Origin: Fen-999 sp041480065
GTDB lineage: Bacteria; Pseudomonadota; Gammaproteobacteria; Burkholderiales; Rhodocyclaceae
Direction: 5' to 3'
Assembly: GCA_041480065.1 (NCBI GenBank)
Contig: JBGOZF010000003.1
Location: 46,704 to 110,703, forward strand
DNA length: 64,000 nucleotides
Position numbers and translations under genes: made by a program. Shown here piece after piece: positions 57,600 to 64,000 of this stretch. How positions within the stretch are numbered: the stretch's first letter is position 1; every line of letters begins with the position of its first letter. Below the pieces are notes generated by a model. That model saw nothing but the letters and a program-made list of their open reading frames with translations, did not search any database and had not been told where the DNA came from.

Positions 57600-58816
57600 T
57601 GCGAAAGGCCCTCCTGGTGCTGGTGGCCGTGCTGCCGGCGCTGGCGCCGGCAGCGGCGGCAACGCAGGGCAGGAAGGCCGAACTCAAGGAGCAGCGCGGC
57701 GAGGTCAGGAGCCGCATCAAGGCGCTGCACAAGGATCTCGCCAGGAGCGAGGAAAGCCGCGCCGATGCGGCCGATCAGTTGAAAGAGACCGAATCGGCCA
57801 TTTCCAGTGCCGGCCGCAAGCTGCACCAGTTGGCCGAAAGACGCCAGGCCGTGCAGGCGGAGGCCGACGATCTGAAACTTCAGGGCCGGCGCCTGGACCA
57901 GCAGATTCAGGCTCAGCAGGCGCAGCTCTCTCGCCTGCTCTACCGGCACTCCATGCGCGGCGAGAACGATGCCCTGCAACTGCTGCTCGCCGGCCGCGAC
58001 CCCAATCAGGCGGCGCTCGACTACCACTTTCTCAAGCGCCTGTCCGAGGCCAAGGCGGACCTGATCGCCGACCTGCGCGAGAAAGCCAAAGAGAAGAAAC
58101 GCCTCAACCAGGCGGCGCAGGAGAAGAACGTTGAGCTGGCCGCCATCGAAGACAAGGAACGGCAGGCCCAGAACGCACTACTCGAACAGCAGAGACAGAA
58201 ACAGACACTGCTGGCGCGCCTGTCCGAGACGATCAAGGCCCAGCGCCGGGAAATCGGCGCCCTGCAACACGACGAGAAACGGCTGACTTCGCTGATCAGC
58301 ACGCTCGGCAGGAAGACGCGGCGCAGCACCAGGACGCCGCCCGCCGCCATCGCAAAGACGACACCGCCATCTTCGGTCCGCAACGAGCGCACGCCCGATC
58401 CGGCCCAATCCGGCGGCACCTTCGCGGCGCTGAAAGGCCGGCTGCATCTGCCGGTTCGCGGTCGGATCGCCAACCGCTTCGGCACACCGCGCGCCGAGGG
58501 CGGCACCACCTGGAAGGGTCTGCTGATCCTCGCCGCCGAAGGCACCGAGGTCAAGTCGGTCGCCGCGGGACAGGTCGTTTATGCCGATTGGCTGCGCGGC
58601 TTCGGCAACCTGCTGGTGGTCGACCACGGCGACGGCTTCCTTTCCGTCTATGGCAACAACCAGTCCCTGCTTAGGGAATCAGGCGAAAACGTCAAGGCCG
58701 GCGAGGCTGTCGCCACCGTCGGCAGCAGCGGCGGCAACCCGGAATCCGGTTTATACTTTGAACTCAGGTATCAGGGACAGGCATTCGATCCGATCCGCTG
58801 GGTCAGCCTGCGCTGA
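57599..58816 (+). CDS. envC: Murein hydrolase activator EnvC-type protein
   Basis: The 405-residue periplasmic protein has a signal peptide (LLVLVAVLPALAPAAAATQ), a long coiled coil (about residues 22-240) and a C-terminal LytM/M23 domain (about 285-405). The zinc ligands of active M23 peptidases are absent: the usual HxGxD is WKGLLI. That is the hallmark of EnvC, which activates the amidases AmiA/AmiB at the septum. The GTG start at 57599 uses the last base of the gpmA stop. Confidence 0.9.
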   Translation: MRKALLVLVAVLPALAPAAAATQGRKAELKEQRGEVRSRIKALHKDLARSEESRADAADQLKETESAISSAGRKLHQLAERRQAVQAEADDLKLQGRRLDQQIQAQQAQLSRLLYRHSMRGENDALQLLLAGRDPNQAALDYHFLKRLSEAKADLIADLREKAKEKKRLNQAAQEKNVELAAIEDKERQAQNALLEQQRQKQTLLARLSETIKAQRREIGALQHDEKRLTSLISTLGRKTRRSTRTPPAAIAKTTPPSSVRNERTPDPAQSGGTFAALKGRLHLPVRGRIANRFGTPRAEGGTTWKGLLILAAEGTEVKSVAAGQVVYADWLRGFGNLLVVDHGDGFLSVYGNNQSLLRESGENVKAGEAVATVGSSGGNPESGLYFELRYQGQAFDPIRWVSLR

Positions 58817-58840
58817 TCCTCCACGACAGATGGAGCCCCC

Positions 58841-60247
58841 ATGCGCAGCAAGTTGCAGCAAGCCGGTCTGGTATTTGTCGGCCTCCTCGCCGGCATCCTG
58901 ATCAGCGTCAATTACACAGCCATCGCCCAGAAGGAAAGCCCGGCACCGCTGCCGGTCGAAGAACTGCGCACCTTCGCCGATGTCTTCGGCGCCATCAAGC
59001 AGGGCTACGTCGAACCGGTCGACGACAAGAAGCTCATCACCTATGCCATCAGCGGCATGCTGTCGAATCTCGACCCGCATTCCGCCTACCTCGATGCCGA
59101 CGCCTTCAAGGACCTGCAGGTCAGCACCCAGGGCGAGTTCGGCGGGCTGGGCATCGAAGTCGGCATGGAAGACGGCTTCGTCAAGGTCATCTCCCCCATT
59201 GAGGACACCCCGGCCGATCGCGCCGGCGTCAAGGCCGGCGACCTGATCATCAAGCTCGACGATACGCCGGTGAAAGGCATGACGCTGTCGGACGCCGTCA
59301 AGAAGATGCGCGGCAAGCCCAAGACTGCGATCAAGCTGACCATCGCGCGCAAAGGCGAGACCAAGCCGCTGGAAATCACCGTCGTGCGCGACAAGATCAA
59401 GGTCCAGAGCGTCAAGTCGAAAATCGTCGAGCCCGGCTACGGCTATCTGCGCGTGACCCAGTTCCAGGAAGAGACCGCTGCCGATGTGGTCAAGCACCTG
59501 GACAAAATGTACAAGGACAAGGACGGCAAACCGGCACCGCTGAAGGGGCTGGTACTCGACCTGCGCAACGACCCCGGCGGCCTGCTGCACGGCGCGGTCG
59601 GCGTCGCCGCCGCCTTCCTGCCGGCCAACGCGCTGGTCGTTTCCACCGACGGCCGCACCGAGGATGCCAAGCGCAAGTATCTCGCCAGCACCGAGGATTA
59701 CCTGCGCGGACACAAGGACGACTTCCTCAAGAACCTGCCCCCTTCGGTCAAGACCGTGCCGCTGATCGTGCTGGTCAATGGCGGTTCCGCCTCGGCTTCC
59801 GAGATCGTCGCCGGCGCCCTGCAGGACCACAAGCGCGGCGTGATCCTGGGCACCCAAACCTTCGGCAAGGGCTCCGTGCAAACGGTACTACCGCTCTCGA
59901 ACAACACGGCCGTCAAGCTGACCACGGCGCGCTAGTACACACCGAGCGGCCGCTCGATCCAGGCCAAGGGCATTTCGCCCGACGTCGCCGTGGAAGAGAC
60001 CGCCAACGGCGACATGCACGAGCGCATCCGCGAGGCCGACCTGGAGCGCCACCTCGACAACGACAAGGAGAAGCTGGCGCCGAAAGAAGCGGCGCCCGCC
60101 AAGCCGCAGTCCAAGAAGGGCAAGGGCGGCAAGGACGACGAGGAAGAGCCGCCGACGCCGGCGTTCGAGATCGCCTCGAAGAGCGACTATCAACTCTCAC
60201 AGGCCATGAACCTGCTCAAGGCCTGGCAGGTCATCCGGCAACGATGA
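58841..60247 (+). pseudogene. ctpA: C-terminal processing protease (S41) with in-frame amber codon
   Basis: A single 469-codon frame encodes a CtpA/Prc-type serine protease: signal or anchor (GLVFVGLLAGILISVNYTA), S41 start (YVEPVDDKKLITYAISGML), PDZ domain (about residues 95-180), and the catalytic Ser318/Lys343 pair in GGSASASEIVAGAL and TQTFGKGSVQT. At codon 365 a TAG (59933-59935) interrupts the conserved segment LTTAR-*-YTPSGRSIQAKGI, where relatives have YYTPSGR, so a Tyr codon appears to have become amber. The truncated product would keep the catalytic pair but lose the end of the domain. A single sequencing error would restore the gene. Confidence 0.85.
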
Positions 60248-60714
60248 GACTCAACCCGGAGCGCGCGCGACTGCTGAGGGACAAGGAACGGGGGCTGCAT
60301 CGCCCCCACCCCTTCGCCCCGCAGGCGGGTACGCGCAAGCACCGGGAAATCCGTTTCGCCAAGCTGCCGCCCGACCAGGTCGGGCGCGCCTTCATGCTGC
60401 TCGCCCGCCTGGAACGCCTCGATGTCGAGCCCGGCGTAACACCATTCACGCTCTCGATCTGGTACGAGATCGAGGATTACACGATCGAAGGCCTGGAAGC
60501 CGCCTTGCGCAAGGAAGGTTTCCACCTCGACAACACGCTCTACAGCAAGCTGATCCGCGCCCTGGTCTATTACTGCGAGGACACCCAGTTGCGCAACATG
60601 CACGGCCCGCAGCGGCTGATCAAGAAGTCGCACGAAGTCTATTGCAAGGCCTGGGAACACCACCCCCACGGCGACCACGACGACACGCCGCCCGAACTGC
60701 GCCAGGACCGCTGA
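60244..60714 (+). CDS. Conserved hypothetical protein between ctpA and moeB
   Basis: The 156-residue cytoplasmic protein has no family that could be named with certainty. Visible features are a basic N-terminus (RLNPERARLLRDKERGLH), a central region FTLSIWYEIEDYTIEGLEAA, and an end rich in His and Asp (EHHPHGDHDD) that could bind metal. Its start overlaps the ctpA stop by ATGA, and moeB follows after 15 bases. The gene is commonly seen at this place in related betaproteobacteria. Confidence 0.75.
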   Translation: MRLNPERARLLRDKERGLHRPHPFAPQAGTRKHREIRFAKLPPDQVGRAFMLLARLERLDVEPGVTPFTLSIWYEIEDYTIEGLEAALRKEGFHLDNTLYSKLIRALVYYCEDTQLRNMHGPQRLIKKSHEVYCKAWEHHPHGDHDDTPPELRQDR

Positions 60715-60729
60715 CCTCGGCGCACCAGC

Positions 60730-61485
60730 ATGAACGACGAGCAACTGCTGCGCTACAGCCGCCACATCCTGCTGCCGCAAGTCGGGGTCGACGGGCAACA
60801 ACGCATTCTTGCCGCACGCGCGCTGATGATCGGCGCCGGCGGCCTCGGCTCGCCGGCCGCCTACTATCTTGCTTCGGCCGGCATCGGCACCCTGGTGCTC
60901 GCCGATGGCGACACGGTAGACCTCACCAACCTGCAACGCCAGATCCTGCATCACACCGGTTCCATCGGCCAGCCCAAGGCCGAGTCCGGACGCGGCACGC
61001 TCGCCCGGATCAACCCCGAATGCCGCGTCGTCCCCCTCATCGAGCGCCTCGAAGGTTCGCGGCTGGATGAGGAAGTCGCCGCCGCCGCCGTCGTGCTCGA
61101 CTGCTCGGACAACTTCGCCACCCGCCACGCCGTCAATCGCGCCTGCGTCAAATTCGCCAAGCCGCTGGTCTCGGGCGCGGCCGTCCGCTTCGACGGCCAG
61201 GTGGCGGTGTTCGACAGCCGCCGCCCCGATGCGCCCTGCTACAACTGCCTGTTCCCGGAAGGCGAGGAAGTCGAGGAAGTGCGCTGTGCCGTGATGGGCG
61301 TGTTCGCGCCGCTGACCGGCATCATCGGCACCGTGCAGGCGGCCGAGGCACTTAAGCTCATCATCGGCTGCGGCGAACCGCTCACCGGGCGATTGCTGCT
61401 GCTCGACGGCCTGGCGATGGAATGGCGCCAGATCACGTTGCCGCGCGATCCGGGCTGCGCGGTCTGCAACGCTTTGCGCACTTAG
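60730..61485 (+). CDS. moeB: MoeB/ThiF-type adenylyltransferase (HesA family)
   Basis: The 251-residue E1-like enzyme activates the C-terminus of MoaD or ThiS as acyl-adenylate for molybdopterin or thiamin synthesis. It has the nucleotide loop MIGAGGLGSPAAYYLASAGI, LTNLQRQILHH, and zinc CxxC pairs CYNC and CAVC. The acceptor cysteine lies near VEEVRCAVMGVFAPL. The stop codon TAG takes its last base from the start of the adjacent repeat element; without the insertion the stop would be TAA. Confidence 0.93.
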   Translation: MNDEQLLRYSRHILLPQVGVDGQQRILAARALMIGAGGLGSPAAYYLASAGIGTLVLADGDTVDLTNLQRQILHHTGSIGQPKAESGRGTLARINPECRVVPLIERLEGSRLDEEVAAAAVVLDCSDNFATRHAVNRACVKFAKPLVSGAAVRFDGQVAVFDSRRPDAPCYNCLFPEGEEVEEVRCAVMGVFAPLTGIIGTVQAAEALKLIIGCGEPLTGRLLLLDGLAMEWRQITLPRDPGCAVCNALRT

Positions 61486-61753
61486 AGTCCCTAACAGAAT
61501 GAAACACGTCTGCGTTGGCGCCAAAATGCGGATGATCGCGCGAAGCACGGCGAAGGCAATGGTCGATCCCTTGGCGAGCCGTGCGACAAAGCGAGCGCCG
61601 CATTTTGGCGCCAACCCGAAGGGCCGGGGCATGCCGGGGCGCATCGCTGCGTTGCGGCGCCTTGCGAGGCAATCAGCATCACTTCGGCACCGCGCCTTGC
61701 GCTGCATCCCCGGCATACCCCGGCGCAGACGTGTTTCATTCTGTTAGGGACTC
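61485..61753. mobile_element. MITE-like element with perfect 30-bp terminal inverted repeats
   Basis: The 269-bp element begins GAGTCCCTAACAGAATG and ends with the exact reverse complement: 61485-61514 against 61724-61753 is perfect over 30 bases. It is flanked by TTA on both sides (61482-61484 and 61754-61756), a probable 3-bp target duplication. Inside is a second perfect inverted repeat of 17 bases (61515-61531 with 61598-61614, containing the GGCGCC core) and a third weaker one. There is no transposase gene. This is the structure of a non-autonomous miniature transposable element. It inserted at the very end of moeB. Confidence 0.85.
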
Positions 61754-61812
61754 TTAAGGGCCAAGCCCGGAAACCAGCCGGCCGAGTAGTCGCATCGCCA
61801 TTTCGTCGCCTG

Positions 61813-63417
61813 ATGAATCCCGCCAGCCTGTCCATGCTCGCCGCGCTCGTCATCAGCCTGACCGGCTGCAGCTACCTCGGCACGATGGTCTCGCAGGCCG
61901 GCTACTCGCTACAGCAGACGGCGTCGCCCGAGCAGCGCGTCTTCAAGCATATGCTGAATCGCGACACCTTTTTTGTGTTCGGCCGGATCGAACACGCGCG
62001 GGAACTCAACTCCGACGCCATTGCCGTCATCGCGGTTTCCGACCAGTTTCGCGACTCCGAAGTCGTCGACGTGAATCACGTCGCGCGGCCCGATTCGTAC
62101 TACGGACTCAACCTGCCGGCGGGGGAATACCGTCTGCTGGTGGTGAGCGACCTCGATCGCAACGGCTACTACGACGAGACGGACGTCATCGGCGCCAGAA
62201 CGCTGACATTGAACGCGGAAGCGGTCCCCGACAGGGTTCTCGGCGGCTATGACATAGACCTGGCCGCCCGGCCAGATGTTGCGGCCGGCTTGTTTCGCGT
62301 CGATGTCCCCAAAGCCGCTGTGCGCACGGAGTCGCTCTTCTATCCCAAGGGCACCCTGCGCTCGCTCGACGATCCGATATTCGATCCCCAGATGGCCGCT
62401 TTGGGCATGTACGAACCGGCCGCATTCCTGGAAGCGGCGCCGATGATGTTCTACGCGCTCGAGGAGGACGCCGGCTACAAGGTGCCGATCATCTTCGTGC
62501 ATGGCATCGGCGGCAGTGCGCGCGACTTCGCCGACATCGTGGCGGCGCTGGATCGAACCAGGTACCAGCCCTGGTTCTTCCATTACCCGTCGGGGACCGA
62601 CCTGCACCAGGTGGCCACGATGTTCCACAGGATCTTCCTTTCCGGAAAAGTCATTCCGCTGGCAGAGATGCCGATGGTGATTGTTGCCCACAGCATGGGT
62701 GGTCTGGTCGTGCGCGAGGCGCTGAACCTGCAAACCGGCGCCACGGGCGAGAACCGCGTGCAGCGTCTGATTACCATTGCCAGCCCTCTGGGCGGTCATC
62801 CGGGAGCACGCAGCGGGGCGAGCGCACCGGTCGTCATACCGTCGTGGCGCGACCTCAGTCCCGAGAGCGAATTCATAGCCGGATTGCACCGCAAGCCCCT
62901 GCCGGCCGGTGTCGAATACCACCTCATGTTCGCTTTCGGCGACGAGCGCTCGATCAAGCTGGGAGCCAACAGCGACGGCGTCGTACCATTGGCCAGCCAG
63001 CTCAGCCCGCCGGCCCAGAAGGAAGCGGCCGTCCAGCACGGTTTCGACGACACGCACACCGGAATTCTCGGCAACCCCAAGGCGATTCAGGAGGTCACGC
63101 GCATTGCCGCCGAGGTTCGCGCTCCGTATCCGGAACCGCATATGCGCGAGCTGATGAAAGGCGGCTATCGCGTCGAACTCGGACCGGACTACACGGCGAT
63201 GGAAGCGTACTGTATCCACAACATGGGGTTCTACATGGAAGCGATCGCGTCGGGGGCACTGAAACCGATGCATCCATCGCAGGAGCATTTCCGGCGGGCC
63301 GCGCGTGGCGAAGTAAGCGCGGAAGGTCCGGCAGAGACCGCGTGGATCAAGTTCGTTCGCGATTACCCGGATCGGCGGATGCTCGCGCCCCAAGCTGCCG
63401 CCGATGAAGCGCGCTAA
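61813..63417 (+). CDS. Lipoprotein alpha/beta hydrolase
   Basis: The 534-residue protein has a lipobox (VISLTGCSYLG), an N-terminal beta domain (about residues 35-190) with FRDSEVVDVNHVARPDSYYG, YRLLVVSDLDRNGYYDETD, and a C-terminal alpha/beta hydrolase. The nucleophile elbow is VIVAHSMGGLVVRE (G-H-S-M-G), the oxyanion region IIFVHGIGGSARDF, the acid probably in NSDGVVPLASQL and the histidine in FDDTHTGILGN. It resembles PGAP1-like or lipase-type hydrolases, acting at the outer membrane. The substrate is unknown. It lies just after the MITE. Confidence 0.83.
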   Translation: MNPASLSMLAALVISLTGCSYLGTMVSQAGYSLQQTASPEQRVFKHMLNRDTFFVFGRIEHARELNSDAIAVIAVSDQFRDSEVVDVNHVARPDSYYGLNLPAGEYRLLVVSDLDRNGYYDETDVIGARTLTLNAEAVPDRVLGGYDIDLAARPDVAAGLFRVDVPKAAVRTESLFYPKGTLRSLDDPIFDPQMAALGMYEPAAFLEAAPMMFYALEEDAGYKVPIIFVHGIGGSARDFADIVAALDRTRYQPWFFHYPSGTDLHQVATMFHRIFLSGKVIPLAEMPMVIVAHSMGGLVVREALNLQTGATGENRVQRLITIASPLGGHPGARSGASAPVVIPSWRDLSPESEFIAGLHRKPLPAGVEYHLMFAFGDERSIKLGANSDGVVPLASQLSPPAQKEAAVQHGFDDTHTGILGNPKAIQEVTRIAAEVRAPYPEPHMRELMKGGYRVELGPDYTAMEAYCIHNMGFYMEAIASGALKPMHPSQEHFRRAARGEVSAEGPAETAWIKFVRDYPDRRMLAPQAAADEAR

Positions 63418-63492
63418 GGTCCGGGATGCAATAGCAGGCCTGCTGCCCACCTTTGGCTCGGTTCAGCGCCAATACGCCGCGGATGTCCGGAT

Positions 63493-63879
63493 ATGGCCGA
63501 AACGGTCACGGTATTGAACGACATGTGCGTGTTCGCACCGGCCAGCGTGATCGACAGGCGACTGTCATGGACGGCGATCGACGACCGGACCGCGAGGGTG
63601 GTTTTCGAGAACGGCCAGAACCGGGTTTCGGCAACGCTGACATTCAATGACAAGGGCGAGTTGGAGAACTTCGTCTCCGACGACCGGCTGGCACTGCAGG
63701 ACGACGGCAGTCTGAGAAAGGCCGGATGGTCCACCCCGGTACGCGATTACCGGGAGATCGACGGACGCAAGATACCGACTGCAGGCGAGACGATCTGGCA
63801 CTATCCCGAGGGTGACCTCACCTACGGTCGCTTCCGCCTGAAGAACATCCGCTATAACGTTCCGGGCATTGAGCAATGA
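63493..63879 (+). CDS. DUF6544-type protein, N-terminus missing
   Basis: The 128-residue product corresponds only to the C-terminal part of a larger family: SWTAIDDRTARVVFENGQN, ATLTFNDKGELENFVSDDR, GWSTPVRDYREIDGRKIPTA and ETIWHYPEGDLTYGRFRLK. The usual N-terminal 100-150 residues are absent; the 75 bases before the ATG do not continue the similarity in any frame. It is probably a 5'-truncated remnant. The family assignment is from pattern memory and is moderately certain. Confidence 0.55.
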   Translation: MAETVTVLNDMCVFAPASVIDRRLSWTAIDDRTARVVFENGQNRVSATLTFNDKGELENFVSDDRLALQDDGSLRKAGWSTPVRDYREIDGRKIPTAGETIWHYPEGDLTYGRFRLKNIRYNVPGIEQ

Positions 63880-64000
63880 ACGCGGAGACCACGCCACCCG
63901 TTACCAGGGTTCGTCAAGCAAGCCTAACGCTCATGGCTCCGATGGACCACCCCGCATCATGAAATACGCTGACTTCGTAGCGCCTCAAGCTGGCAAATGC
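63880..64000. other. Window end, nothing recognised
   Basis: The last 121 bases contain no complete gene. An ATG at 63956-63958 could start a gene that continues beyond the window, but too little is visible to judge. Confidence 0.3.

Noticed and set aside
1..64000. tRNA, rRNA, CRISPR array, prophage or complete insertion sequence
   Set aside because: No cloverleaf, rRNA signature, regularly spaced repeats, integrase or transposase gene was seen on either strand.

Overview
The window is about 64 kb of GC-rich DNA (roughly 60-65% G+C by eye) from the chromosome of a betaproteobacterium. A member of the Rhodocyclales/Sterolibacteriaceae-like group is most likely. This is inferred from gene order (rplM-rpsI-argC-DUF6776, argB-HAD-slmA, gpmA-envC-ctpA-moeB, secB-grxC-rhodanese), from protein character and from GTG/TTG start usage. 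No tRNA, rRNA, CRISPR array or complete insertion sequence was seen.

Layout. 1-2.2 kb: argC and ribosomal protein genes rplM-rpsI, with an intrinsic terminator. 2.28-2.44 kb: a strong small-RNA candidate on the minus strand with three anti-Shine-Dalgarno motifs. 2.6-9.4 kb: housekeeping genes (OsmC, coq7, CNP1-like, rppH, proS, lytic transglycosylase, ffh, cytochrome-assembly-type membrane protein). 9.4-18.7 kb: a CBS/CorC-type membrane protein, the type IV pilus core pilB-pilC-pilD, fmdB, DUF502, aspS, a secreted barnase-type RNase with its barstar inhibitor, and nudB. 18.7-24 kb: a CWC protein, an Hsp20 gene with a sigma-32-like promoter, argB, a pyrimidine 5'-nucleotidase, slmA, an orphan CheZ-like gene, hemB, a second structured small-RNA candidate, and engB. 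24-32 kb: cytochrome c4, msrPQ, a Cache chemoreceptor, a broken M15 peptidase gene with a secreted partner, bioC, bioB and comF. 32-53 kb: a CZB-hemerythrin fusion and a complete MSHA-type pilus locus in two blocks, both on the minus strand (mshI-I2-J-K-L-M-N and mshE-G-F-B-A-[LamG/DUF6701 adhesin]-C-D-O-P-[mshQ remnant]). 53-64 kb: trmL without a start codon, gpsA, an SH3 protein, secB, grxC, a rhodanese, an ArsR regulator, gpmA, envC, ctpA with an in-frame amber codon, a conserved hypothetical gene, moeB, a 269-bp MITE-like element with perfect 30-bp terminal inverted repeats, a lipoprotein alpha/beta hydrolase and a 5'-truncated DUF6544-type gene.

The most unusual region lies between the two msh blocks at 39.8-41.4 kb. 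On the opposite strand, with its own good promoter, sits a short L,D-transpeptidase-like protein that lacks a signal peptide. A secreted protein gene overlaps its end, followed by a decayed second copy of that secreted protein. This organisation resembles a peptidoglycan-targeting effector with an immunity protein (Tlde1/Tldi1-like). A similar pair, an M15 peptidase without signal peptide followed by a secreted protein, lies at 28.4-29.4 kb, but its enzyme gene carries an in-frame TAA. The two small-RNA candidates both expose CCUCC/CCCC-type loops and may regulate translation by pairing with ribosome-binding sites.

Functionally, pilD would process the prepilins of both the PilB/PilC system and the MSHA system. 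The msh locus encodes two extension-type components (mshE, mshG), a secretin with its pilotin-like partners, pseudopilins and a very large adhesin-type protein. Several genes are broken by single changes (ctpA, the M15 gene, trmL start) or by decay (mshQ, the immunity duplicate, the DUF6544 gene). Some of these could be sequencing or assembly errors.
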